Program-made: the position numbers and the translations under genes | Shown here: positions 41,213 through 49,494 of the stretch, one piece after another | Position numbering within the stretch: position 1 is the stretch's first letter | How the letters are laid out: every line of letters starts with the position of its first letter | DNA from: Phenylobacterium sp. RIFCSPHIGHO2_01_FULL_69_31 | GTDB taxonomy: Bacteria > Pseudomonadota > Alphaproteobacteria > Caulobacterales > Caulobacteraceae | Direction: 5' to 3' | Length of the DNA stretch: 64,000 bases | Assembly (NCBI RefSeq): GCF_001824475.1 | Contig: NZ_MHXN01000045.1 | Location: 62,001 to 126,000, forward strand | The notes under the pieces: generated by a model | The model's database searches: none | What the model was told of the DNA's origin: nothing | What the model saw: the letters and a program-made list of their open reading frames with translations, nothing else

Positions 41213-42796
41213 TCAGGGGCCGGTGTAGAGCTCGCCGAGCGCCATCGCCGCCTGGCCCTTGGCGGCGTCAAGTTCGTCGCGCACCAGGCCCGCGGCCACC
41301 ATGGCGTCGCGCTTGCCGTCGATGCGCTTCAGGGCGGCGCGCAGCACCGTGGGCTCGGTGGGCGTGGCGATGGCGACGACATTGTCGACCCCGAACGGCG
41401 GAACCGCCTTGGTGCGCGCCATCACGACCCGGGTCTGGCCGGCCACCATGCGCCCGTCCCCGTCGCCCTCCAGCGGGAACAGCACCTGCACCGTGCCGTC
41501 GCCGGCCAGGTTGAACGCCGTCAGCCACGCCTCGCCGCCCCGGTGGGTGACGGCCAGGTCGACGCTTTCGCCCTTCTTGTAGAGCTGGCCCTTGGGCCGC
41601 GGCCCGATGTCGACCTTCAGCTGCCGCTCGTTGGCCGAGGCGGCGAGCTGGCTGATGGCCCGCCGCTTCATGATCACGCCGGAGAGCTGCTCGGCGCTGG
41701 TGAGGTTCTCGGCCACCCGGTCGCCGCGGCTGTCGGTGACCCAGCCCTCCTTGGCGTTCCAGGTCAGGTCGGGCGTCCCACGCGGAATCGAGGCCCAGGG
41801 CCCTTTGCCGCCCAGGAGGTCGGCGGCCTGTTCGTCGGCGGGCTTCACCTCGATCGGGCGCTCGTCCGGCGGCGGCGGCTTCAGCGGCTGGAAGATCACG
41901 CTGCGCTCGTTGCGCGGCGGTACGGCGGCGCTGGACCACTGCTGGGTGCTAGAGAGTTCGCGCGTGCGGCTTTCCAGGCTTGAGGTGAGTTCGGCCAGCG
42001 ACAGCTTGCCGTCGTCGTCCGCATCGGCGGCCAGGCGGCCGTTGGGGCGGCGGTCCTTGAGCGCGCCCTCCAGGGCATAGGTCAGCAGGCCCCGGGGCGG
42101 CGAGTCGCCGCGCGGCAGCGGGCCCTCCAGGGCGAACTGGTTGTCCTGGGCGGCGCCGACGTAGACGAGGTTGGGCGGGTCCACACCGGCCGGCGCCACC
42201 GCCATCGGGTCGGCGGGGCTGGGCGGCAGCGAGATCGCCATGGGATTGTCCAGGGCCGAGCGCCGCTTGAACGGCGTCGCAGCGACCAGGCTGCGGTTCA
42301 TCGTGCCGGAGTGGCAGGCGTCGGCGATCTGCAGCACATTGACCGTGGCCGGGAAGAAGTTGATCAGCCAGCCGCGCAGGTCATTGTCGAGGACGAATTG
42401 GTTGGGATCCGGCTTGGCGACCCGAAAGCCGCCCAGCGCCAGGAACTCGTCCATGCCGTCGGCCTCGGTGGGATCGCGTGACTTCGCCTGCGAGCCGTGG
42501 CCCGCGTAGTAGAAGATCACCCAGTCCCCCGGCTTTGCGCGCTGGCCCAGGGCCTGGAGCTGGGCCCGGATCGAGGCGCGGGTGGCCTGAGCGTCGCTCA
42601 GCGAGACGATGTCCTTGGCGCCCTGGGCCTCCAGCACCGACTTCAGGGCCGCAGCGTCGTTGGGCGGGCCCTCCAGCGACGGAATCGGGGCCGTGTACTG
42701 GGCGACCGTCACGATCAGCGCCCGGATCTCGGCGCTGGCCGGCTGGGCCGCCGACATCATCGCCGCTGCGGCCAGACCCGCGAACCACCTGCGCAT
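41213..42796 (-). CDS. Exported caspase-family (metacaspase-like) protein with EF-hand and DUF4384-like end
   Basis: A 527-residue protein: signal peptide 1-22; caspase p20-like domain (about 24-245) with the catalytic His100 in FYYAGHGSQ and Cys161 in DACHSG. A canonical EF-hand loop follows at 258-269 (DADDDGKLSLAE: Asp at positions 1, 3, 5, Gly 6, Glu 12). The C-terminal domain (about 385-527) with KKGESVDLAVTHRGGEAWLTAFNLAGDGTVQVLFP is DUF4384-like. Caspase-DUF4384 proteins occur in many bacteria; their substrates are unknown. The EF-hand suggests calcium control, as in metacaspases. The ATG at 42796 gives the signal peptide; upstream frame is noise. Confidence 0.88.
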   Translation of the reverse strand: MRRWFAGLAAAAMMSAAQPASAEIRALIVTVAQYTAPIPSLEGPPNDAAALKSVLEAQGAKDIVSLSDAQATRASIRAQLQALGQRAKPGDWVIFYYAGHGSQAKSRDPTEADGMDEFLALGGFRVAKPDPNQFVLDNDLRGWLINFFPATVNVLQIADACHSGTMNRSLVAATPFKRRSALDNPMAISLPPSPADPMAVAPAGVDPPNLVYVGAAQDNQFALEGPLPRGDSPPRGLLTYALEGALKDRRPNGRLAADADDDGKLSLAELTSSLESRTRELSSTQQWSSAAVPPRNERSVIFQPLKPPPPDERPIEVKPADEQAADLLGGKGPWASIPRGTPDLTWNAKEGWVTDSRGDRVAENLTSAEQLSGVIMKRRAISQLAASANERQLKVDIGPRPKGQLYKKGESVDLAVTHRGGEAWLTAFNLAGDGTVQVLFPLEGDGDGRMVAGQTRVVMARTKAVPPFGVDNVVAIATPTEPTVLRAALKRIDGKRDAMVAAGLVRDELDAAKGQAAMALGELYTGP

Positions 42797-43009
42797 TGAC
42801 CCACCCCGCTCCTTAAGCACCCGCCGCGTAGAATGACGTGCGCGCCGCTCGCGACAAGCAGCTCCGCCACAAATCCTACGGCCCAGCGCCCGGTTCGGAG
42901 GCGTCCGCCCTGCGCCCGCGGGTCGCGCGGAGCTTTGCGCAGGGGCATGGTAGGGGCTAGTTGAAGCGCGCCGCCCCGAGGCGGCCACCCACGGAGTTCG
43001 AGTCCGCGC

Positions 43010-44380
43010 ATGAGCGCTTCCCAGGCGGAACAGATCGCCGGCGTCCGGCCGATCCTGAAGCGCGTGGTGGCCAACGCGGGCCTCCTGCTGGGCGGTCGGA
43101 CCGTGAACGCGATCCTCGGCCTCGCCTTCATGGCCATCGCTGGCCGGGCGCTGGGCGCCGCCGAACTCGGCGTCTTCGTCCTGATCCAGGCGTTCGGCCA
43201 GTTCCTCGGCGAGGTGGTCAAGTTCCAGTCCTGGCAGACCATCCTGCACTATGGCGCCCGGCCGCTGGCCGAAGGCCGGGTCGCTGAATTCCAGCACGTC
43301 CTGCGCTTCACCCTCCTCCTCGACCTGGCCAGCACGGTGCTGGGCATCGCCGTCGGCGTGGTCGGCGCCTTCGCCTTTGCAGGCGCGCTCGGCTGGGGGC
43401 CGGACGAAGCGCCCGCCGCCGCGCTCTACATGTTCTCGATCGCCTTCATGGTCTCGGCGACGCCGCTGGGGCTGCTTAGGCTGTTCGATCGCTTCGACGT
43501 CCTGGCCTGGCAGGCCGGCCTGATCTCGTTGATCCGCGTCGTCGGCGGCGTCGTCGCCCTTGCGCTCGGCGCTTCCATGGAGGGCTTCCTGCTCGCGGCG
43601 GCGGTCGCCACGGTCGGCAGCTGGCTCTACCTGGCCGGTTCGGCGGTGGCCGAACTGAAGAAGCGCGGCCTGCTTCAGGACTTCTCGTGGCGCGGGCCGC
43701 TGACCGCGGGGATGCCGGGCGCCTGGCGCTTTGCCTGGAACACCAATCTCGCCAGCACCCTGGACGTGGCCTTCACCCACGTGGCGACGCTGATCGTCGG
43801 CGCGCTGGTCGGTCCCTCACAAGCGGCGTTCTGGCGGATCGGCCGCCAGGTCGCCGACGCCCTGGCCAAGCCCGCCAAGCTGCTCACCCCGGCCCTCTAT
43901 CCCGAACTGGCCCGGCTGCGGGCGGACGACCGCCATCACGCCATGTGGCGGCTGGCGCGGAATGTCGGCCTTCTGGCCGGCGGGGTGGCCCTGGTGATCC
44001 TGGGTGCGAGCGCCCTCGCTGGCCCCGCCCTGCTGACCCTGGTGATGGGCAAGGCGTTCGCGCCGGCCGCGGACGTGATGAACTGGCAGGTGGGCGCCGC
44101 GGTGATCGGCGTCTTCGCCCTGCCGCTGGAGCCGATGCTGATCTCGCTGGGCAAGCCCGGCGCGGCGGTGCGGGTCAGGCTGGCGGTCAGCGCGGCCTTC
44201 CTCGCCGCCCTGCCCTTCCTCGTGACGCGGTTCGGCCTTATAGGCGCGGGCGCCGGACTGGCTGCGGCGGCAGGCGCCCTTGCCCTCGGCATGCTGTGGT
44301 TCATCCTGCGAGAGAACGGGACTCGGCGGAAAGCGGCGACGCCCGCGCCAGAGCCCGAAAGTCTGAAAGGCGACGTTTGA
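43010..44380 (+). CDS. Wzx/MATE-like polysaccharide or lipid flippase
   Basis: A 456-residue integral membrane protein with about 12-14 helices of the oligosaccharide flippase superfamily (N-terminal VVANAGLLLGGRTVNAILGLAFMAIAGRALGAAELGVFVLIQAF is typical of Wzx). It translocates a lipid-linked substrate across the inner membrane. It is the first gene of the ceramide operon and its stop overlaps the TTG start of aasR, so the substrate may be a sphingolipid or a glycan built on one. No clear Shine-Dalgarno precedes the ATG. Confidence 0.88.
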   Translation: MSASQAEQIAGVRPILKRVVANAGLLLGGRTVNAILGLAFMAIAGRALGAAELGVFVLIQAFGQFLGEVVKFQSWQTILHYGARPLAEGRVAEFQHVLRFTLLLDLASTVLGIAVGVVGAFAFAGALGWGPDEAPAAALYMFSIAFMVSATPLGLLRLFDRFDVLAWQAGLISLIRVVGGVVALALGASMEGFLLAAAVATVGSWLYLAGSAVAELKKRGLLQDFSWRGPLTAGMPGAWRFAWNTNLASTLDVAFTHVATLIVGALVGPSQAAFWRIGRQVADALAKPAKLLTPALYPELARLRADDRHHAMWRLARNVGLLAGGVALVILGASALAGPALLTLVMGKAFAPAADVMNWQVGAAVIGVFALPLEPMLISLGKPGAAVRVRLAVSAAFLAALPFLVTRFGLIGAGAGLAAAAGALALGMLWFILRENGTRRKAATPAPEPESLKGDV

Positions 44381-46086
44381 CTGCTACCCCTACCGCTCCG
44401 GACCGTCCGTTCCATCCGGACGGCTTCGCGACCCTGACGGAGGCGCTCGATTTCGCCGCCCAGGGTCCGACCGGCATCAACCTCTACGGCCTGCGCGGCG
44501 AGCTGATCGAGGCCATCCCCTACGCCACGCTGCGCGATCGCGCCCGGGCCATGGCTGCCCGTTTCCTGGCCGCGGGCCTGAAGCCGAACGATCGCATCGG
44601 CCTCGTGGCCGAGACCGACGTGGACTTCGTCGTCGCCTTCTTCGCCTGCCAGTACGCCCGCGTCACCCCGGCGCCCTTGCCCCTTCCCGCCCCGCTGGGG
44701 GGCCGCGACGCCTATGTCCAGCAGATCGGCCGCATGCTGGCCTCGGCCAGCGCCGCGGCGGTGTTCGGGTCGGAGAGCCTCTTGCCCTGGCTGCAGGAGG
44801 CCGCCGAAACGGCGGGCGTGAGGATCGCCATGCGTGTCGGCGACCTGCCCGAGGCCGAGGCGCGCGACCTGCCCGCGCCAACCCCGGACGATCCGAGCTA
44901 CGTGCAGTTTTCGTCGGGCAGCACGCGCAACCCCACGGGCGTGCTCTGCACCCACCGCGCCCTGATGGCCAACGCCCTGGCCTCGACCCGCGAGGGGCTG
45001 CAGGTCACGCCGCACGACCGCGCGGTCTCCTGGCTGCCGCTCTACCACGACATGGGCCTCGTCGGATTCCTGCTGATGCCCCTCTCGGCGCAGATGTCCA
45101 TCGACCTGATGCCGACAGGCGCCTTCGTGCGCCGGCCGCTCCTGTGGTTGGACCTGATCTCCAAGAACGGCGGCACCATCTCCTACAGCCCCAGCTTCGG
45201 TTACGAGCTCTGCGCCAAGCGGGGCGACGGCTCGCGCGAGGGCCTGGACTTGTCGGGCTGGCGGGTCGCCGGCTGCGGCGGCGACATGGTGCGTCCGGGG
45301 CCGCTGACGGCCTTCGCCGAGCGCTATGCGGCGGCCGGCTTCTCCCCGACGGCCTTCGTGGCCAGCTACGGCATGGCGGAGGCGACGCTGGGCCTGTCGA
45401 TGTCTCCCCTCGGCCAAGGCCTGATCTTCGACATGGTCGACGTCGACCGGATGGAGAAGGACGGCGAGGTCGCCGGCGGCGTCGGGCCGCGGGCGCGTGC
45501 GTTCGTCCGCTGCGGACGGATCTTCGGCGGCCACGAACTCGAGGTGCGCGACGAGGACGGCAAGGCCCTGCCGGAGCGCAAGGTCGGCCGCATCTTCGTC
45601 CGCGGGCCCAGCCTGATGCGCGAATACTACGGCGACCCGCAGGCGACCGCGGCCGTGCTGAGCTCCGACGGCTGGCTCGACACGGGCGATCTCGGCTACC
45701 TGGCCGAGGGCCAGATCGTGCCCACGGGCCGCGCCAAGGACCTGATCCTGCTGAACGGCCGCAACGTCTGGCCGCAGGATCTCGAATGGACCGCTGAATC
45801 GGAGATCGAGCGGCTCCGCAGCGGCGACGTCGCCGCGTTTTCCATCGATGAAGACGCCGGCGAGCAGCTGGTGGTTCTGGTCCAGACGCGCACCAGCGAT
45901 CCGGCACTGCGCCGCACGCTCGCGGACGATGTGGCGGCCCTCCTGCGCGCCCGGCACGGCGTCGAGGCCCGGGTGGAGCTGGTGGGGCACAACACCCTGC
46001 CCCAGACCTCGTCCGGCAAGCTGAGCCGATCCAAGGCCCGCACCCTGTTCCTCAGCGGCGCGTTCAGGCAGCAGGAGCCGGCCTGA
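44377..46086 (+). CDS. aasR: Fatty acyl-AMP ligase / acyl-ACP synthetase for ceramide synthesis
   Basis: A 569-residue adenylating enzyme of the FAAL type. Motifs: YVQFSSGSTRNPTGVLCTHRAL (P-loop-like A3), WLPLYHDMGLVGFLLMPL (FAAL hallmark), SYGMAEATLG, WLDTGDLGYLAEGQIVPTGRAKDLILLNGRN and a C-terminal TSSGKLSRSKARTLFLSG. It activates a fatty acid and loads it on the dedicated ACP two genes later, supplying acyl-ACP to serine palmitoyltransferase, as shown for the Caulobacter locus. TTG start overlapping the flippase stop (TTGA); AAAGG five bases upstream. Confidence 0.9.
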   Translation: MTATPTAPDRPFHPDGFATLTEALDFAAQGPTGINLYGLRGELIEAIPYATLRDRARAMAARFLAAGLKPNDRIGLVAETDVDFVVAFFACQYARVTPAPLPLPAPLGGRDAYVQQIGRMLASASAAAVFGSESLLPWLQEAAETAGVRIAMRVGDLPEAEARDLPAPTPDDPSYVQFSSGSTRNPTGVLCTHRALMANALASTREGLQVTPHDRAVSWLPLYHDMGLVGFLLMPLSAQMSIDLMPTGAFVRRPLLWLDLISKNGGTISYSPSFGYELCAKRGDGSREGLDLSGWRVAGCGGDMVRPGPLTAFAERYAAAGFSPTAFVASYGMAEATLGLSMSPLGQGLIFDMVDVDRMEKDGEVAGGVGPRARAFVRCGRIFGGHELEVRDEDGKALPERKVGRIFVRGPSLMREYYGDPQATAAVLSSDGWLDTGDLGYLAEGQIVPTGRAKDLILLNGRNVWPQDLEWTAESEIERLRSGDVAAFSIDEDAGEQLVVLVQTRTSDPALRRTLADDVAALLRARHGVEARVELVGHNTLPQTSSGKLSRSKARTLFLSGAFRQQEPA

Positions 46087-47033
46087 GCCGGGCAAGCGCC
46101 GCGGGGCGACTGGCCGCGGTCACCGGGGCCACCGGCTTCCTCGGCCGCCAGATCGTCCGCGCCCTCGCCGCCGAGGGCTGGCGGGTCCGAATTCTCGCGC
46201 GGCGCGACCCGGTCGACCCGCTCTGGCGCGAGGCCACGCCGGAAGTCGTCATCGGGGATCTCGGCGACCGGACGGCCCTGAACCGCCTCTGCGAGGGCGC
46301 CGACGTGGTGATCCATGGCGCCGGGCTGGTGAAGGCGCCGAATCGCGCGGCCTTCGACGCCGTGAACGTGGCCGGCGCGCGCCGGGTGGCCGAGGCCGCC
46401 GCCGAGGCGCCGCACGTGCTGCTGGTCTCGAGCCTCACCGCCCGCGAACCGCGCCTCTCGCACTACGGCGCCAGCAAGCATGCGGGCGAGCAGGCGATGG
46501 CCGAGGTGCTGCGGGATCGGCTGACGATCGCCCGGCCCTGCGCCATCTATGGCCCCGGCGACCGCGAGTTGCTGCCGGTGTTCCAGGCCGCCGCCGCCAG
46601 CCCAATTCTGCCCGTCCTCAGCGAAGCCGGCCGCGTGGCTATGATCCATGTGGAGGACGCCGCCCGCCAGACCGTCGCGTTGGCGGCCGGACCGCCCGCC
46701 CCGGCGCCGGTCGTGCTGTGCGACGAGCGGCCGGACGGCTATTCCTGGCGCGAACTGATGGCCGCGGCGGCCCGCGCCTGCGACCGCACGCCGCGGCTGG
46801 CGCCCGTTCCGAGGGCTCTCGTCCACGCCATCGGGATCACGAATGATTTCACAGTGCTTCTGCGGCGCACCCCCATGTTGACCTCGGCCAAGGCGCGGGA
46901 GTTGCTGCATCCCGATTGGGCAGTTTCGCCCGAGGAGCGCTCAGAGGGCCTGCCGCGCGCAATATACGACCTGGAGGCTGGGTTTTCGGCTACGGTGGCG
47001 TGGTACCGCAGCGCGGCATGGATGAAACATTAG
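46083..47033 (+). CDS. cerR: NAD-dependent epimerase/reductase (ceramide reductase), CTG start
   Basis: A 316-residue extended SDR. NAD site TGATGFLG (about 15-22), Tyr-x-x-x-Lys in HYGASKHAGEQA and the following RPCAIYGPGDRE are those of the NAD-dependent epimerase family. In Caulobacter the matching gene reduces the 3-keto group of ceramide. No ATG, GTG or TTG precedes the Rossmann motif in frame; the first GTG (46305) would delete it. The CTG at 46083 overlaps the aasR stop (CTGA) and has AGGAG five bases upstream, so CTG is the likely start. It lies between aasR and acpR. Confidence 0.85.
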   Translation: MSRASAAGRLAAVTGATGFLGRQIVRALAAEGWRVRILARRDPVDPLWREATPEVVIGDLGDRTALNRLCEGADVVIHGAGLVKAPNRAAFDAVNVAGARRVAEAAAEAPHVLLVSSLTAREPRLSHYGASKHAGEQAMAEVLRDRLTIARPCAIYGPGDRELLPVFQAAAASPILPVLSEAGRVAMIHVEDAARQTVALAAGPPAPAPVVLCDERPDGYSWRELMAAAARACDRTPRLAPVPRALVHAIGITNDFTVLLRRTPMLTSAKARELLHPDWAVSPEERSEGLPRAIYDLEAGFSATVAWYRSAAWMKH

Positions 47034-47123
47034 CTGCGGTTTTGTGACCCGCTTTCCCCGCACGGGTGGAAAAACCCGGCGGAGAGGCTTAGTTACGCGT
47101 TTGGCGTTGAGCAGCGAGAGCCG

Positions 47124-47393
47124 ATGGGGGGCTCGTCTATGGTGGAACTGGCGACGGATTTGACCGTCCGCGAGGTCGCGCGAGCGGCCGAGACGGTCCT
47201 GGGCCGAAGCGTTCAGGTCACGCCCGAGACGGACATCGCCCGCGACCTCGCAGTGGATTCGCTTGCGCTGATGAACATCGTCATGGAGCTTGAGGATCGT
47301 TTCGACCTCTCGATTCCCTTGGATCGTCTGGCGACGGTGCAGACGGTCGGCGACCTCTCTGAACTGATCAACAAGCTGCGGGTGAAGGCTTAA
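47124..47393 (+). CDS. acpR: Dedicated acyl carrier protein of the ceramide operon
   Basis: An 89-residue acyl carrier protein. The phosphopantetheine serine is Ser46 in the DSLALM motif; flanking helices are TVREVARAAETVLG and FDLSIPLDRLATVQTVGDLSELINKL. It is less acidic than the housekeeping AcpP and sits two bases before spt, hence the carrier for the acyl chain used in sphingolipid synthesis. ATG at 47124 or 47139; the second has GGGGGG seven bases upstream. Confidence 0.93.
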   Translation: MGGSSMVELATDLTVREVARAAETVLGRSVQVTPETDIARDLAVDSLALMNIVMELEDRFDLSIPLDRLATVQTVGDLSELINKLRVKA

Positions 47394-47395
47394 GG

Positions 47396-48610
47396 ATGTC
47401 GCTGCTCGACAAGCACCTGGGCTATCGCGCCCCGTTGGATGGCATCCGTGCGGCGGGCGCCGATCCCTCCGCCGTCCGATTCGACGCGGTCCTGTCCCCC
47501 ACCGAAGGCATGCTCGACGGCCGGAAGGTGATCCTTCTGGGCACGAACAACTACCTGGGCCTGACGTTCGACCCGGCCTGCATCGAGGCTTCGGCCGACG
47601 CGGTGCGCCAGTGGGGCACCGGCACCACCGGGTCGCGCTTCGCGAACGGCACCTTCGCTGGCCACACGGCGCTGGAGACGGCGCTGGCCAAGTTCTACGG
47701 CCGCAAGCACGCCATGGTCTTCACGACCGGCTACCAGGCGAACCTGGGCGGCATCTCCGGCCTGGTCGGCCGCGGGGATCACCTGATCCTGGACGCCGAC
47801 AGCCATGCCTCGATCTATGACGCCGCCAAGCTTTCGGGGGCCGAGGTCATCCGCTTCCGCCACAACGACCCCGAGGACCTGGCCAAGCGCCTGCGCCGCA
47901 TGGGCGACGCCGCCAAGGGCAGCCTCATCGTGGTCGAGGGCATCTACTCCATGATCGGCGACGTCGCGCCCCTCAAGGAGATGGTCGCGATCAAGAAGGA
48001 GGCGGGCGCCTACCTGCTGGTGGACGAGGCCCACTCCATGGGCGTCCTGGGCGAGAAGGGCCGCGGCCTGGCCGAGGCGGCCGGCGTCGAGGACGATGTC
48101 GACTTCATCGTCGGCACCTTCTCCAAGAGCCTGGGCGCGGTGGGCGGCTTCCTGGTGTCCGACGAAGACAACTTCGACCTGCTGCGGATCGTCAGCCGGC
48201 CGTACATGTTCACCGCGTCGCTGCCCCCGGCCGTGATCGCCTCGACCCTGACCGCGCTCAAGCGCCTGGAGGAAGATTCCAGCCTGCGCGCCCAGCTCGC
48301 GGCCAACGCCGACCGCCTCTACGAAGGCCTGCGCGACATGGGCTATGCCGTGGGTCCCCACGCCAGCCCCATCACCGCCGTCGTGATGCCCGACCAGGCC
48401 ACGGCCGTGATGATGTGGAACGCCCTGCTCGCCAACGGCGTCTACCTGAACCTGGCGATCCCGCCGGCCACGCCCGAGAACAAGTCGCTGCTGCGCTCCA
48501 GCGTCAGCGCCGCGCACACGGCCGAGCAGATCGACGCCGTGCTGGATATCTTCGAGCGCCTGGGCCTCGAGTACGGCCTCCTTCAGCGCCCGCGCCGCGC
48601 CTCCGCCTGA
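47396..48610 (+). CDS. spt: Serine palmitoyltransferase
   Basis: A 404-residue PLP-dependent alpha-oxoamine synthase condensing L-serine with an acyl thioester to 3-ketosphinganine, the committed step of sphingolipid synthesis. PLP Lys244 in GTFSKSLG; His137 in DADSHASIYD stacks on the cofactor; DEAHS (210-214) is the Asp/His pair; GTGTTGSRFANGT near 74-86 is the family glycine loop. It is soluble with no membrane segment, as in other bacterial SPTs. Downstream end overlaps the convergent cpgC by 28 bases. Confidence 0.96.
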   Translation: MSLLDKHLGYRAPLDGIRAAGADPSAVRFDAVLSPTEGMLDGRKVILLGTNNYLGLTFDPACIEASADAVRQWGTGTTGSRFANGTFAGHTALETALAKFYGRKHAMVFTTGYQANLGGISGLVGRGDHLILDADSHASIYDAAKLSGAEVIRFRHNDPEDLAKRLRRMGDAAKGSLIVVEGIYSMIGDVAPLKEMVAIKKEAGAYLLVDEAHSMGVLGEKGRGLAEAAGVEDDVDFIVGTFSKSLGAVGGFLVSDEDNFDLLRIVSRPYMFTASLPPAVIASTLTALKRLEEDSSLRAQLAANADRLYEGLRDMGYAVGPHASPITAVVMPDQATAVMMWNALLANGVYLNLAIPPATPENKSLLRSSVSAAHTAEQIDAVLDIFERLGLEYGLLQRPRRASA

Positions 48611-49494
48611 CGCCGTCGTAGTTCGAGCCACGCGCCGGGCGCCGCCAGGAACGGGTGGCGCTCGCGGAAGGGCGTGATCGCAAGCTCGATGCCGGTGTGC
48701 CGCTCGACCTTGTAGGCCGCATAGCGCGCCGCCCCGTCGAAGGTGAAGGCCGCCTTCAGGATCCGCGCCACGTTCAGCGGCTTGCCCATGAGGTCCGGCA
48801 GCGTCCAGCCTGGCACACCGCGCTTCACGGGCCGCAGCGTCCCGCCCTCAGCCGCATACCCGACGCCGCCCGCATCCCAGGCCAGCGGCAGGATCGCGGC
48901 GTAGCGGTCCCCGCCCGCCGCCATCACGGTGTCCGCGCGACCGACCCCCTCCACCCGGAACTCCGCCGCATAGGTGCGCCGGAACAGCGCCCGCCAGAAG
49001 GCGTCGGCCGGTCCGGCGTGCGGCCCCAGCGCGGCGGCGTATCGCGCTGCGGTCACCGCCGCGGCCGTGACCGCCTGGGCCGCAGCCTCGGCCGCTGCGG
49101 GGTCCGTAGCCCACACGCGCTGCGCCGGCTGGACGAACCGGGCCCAGATCGTGGTGTCCAGCGTCCGCCCCTCCGCCGCCCGCTGGAAGGTCGCCAGCGG
49201 CAGGGTCGCCACCTTGGCGCGCAGCACCCGGCCGCCCACCTGGACCTCGTGGTAGCTGACCTCCGGCCAGATCACCCGCTCGACCAGCCCATGGAGTCCG
49301 CGGCGATGCGGCCGCCGGGTCAGGCGGTAGAAGTCGAGGATGCCGGAAAGGTCGCCCGTCCGCAGCGTCGAGCCATAGTAGAGGATCGCCGCATCGCGGG
49401 CCGGATCGGCCAGGGCCCGGGCCAGCTCCGCCACCGCCTCGGGCGCGCTCGACGCCAGCTCGGCCTCGATGCGCCGGGCAAGCTCTCCCGTCAC
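48583..49494 (-). CDS. cpgC: Tam41-like nucleotidyltransferase of the ceramide-phosphoglycerate operon
   Basis: A 303-residue soluble protein. YYGSTLRTGDLSGILDFY (about 39-56) has the GS plus spaced Asp pattern of pol-beta-type nucleotidyltransferases. The following VSYHEV...RVLRAKVATLPLATFQRAAEGRTLDTTIWARFVQPAQRVW resembles mitochondrial Tam41, the CDP-diacylglycerol synthase. By analogy it would make CDP-ceramide (or CDP-lipid) from ceramide-1-phosphate and CTP. Position directly convergent to spt and after the lipid kinase corresponds to Caulobacter cpgC. GTG start overlapping the kinase stop (GTGA). The Tam41 link is my pattern reading and needs a profile search. Confidence 0.7.
   Translation of the reverse strand: MTGELARRIEAELASSAPEAVAELARALADPARDAAILYYGSTLRTGDLSGILDFYRLTRRPHRRGLHGLVERVIWPEVSYHEVQVGGRVLRAKVATLPLATFQRAAEGRTLDTTIWARFVQPAQRVWATDPAAAEAAAQAVTAAAVTAARYAAALGPHAGPADAFWRALFRRTYAAEFRVEGVGRADTVMAAGGDRYAAILPLAWDAGGVGYAAEGGTLRPVKRGVPGWTLPDLMGKPLNVARILKAAFTFDGAARYAAYKVERHTGIELAITPFRERHPFLAAPGAWLELRRRQAEARRGR

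Noticed and set aside
43936-46095. 719-codon open frame on the minus strand
   Set aside because: Shadow of the flippase and acyl-ACP synthetase genes; no recognisable motif.
47034-47123. Possible terminator between cerR and acpR (GGGTGGAAAAACCC)
   Set aside because: The 4-bp stem is too short and no T-run follows; the genes are on the same strand in one pathway.
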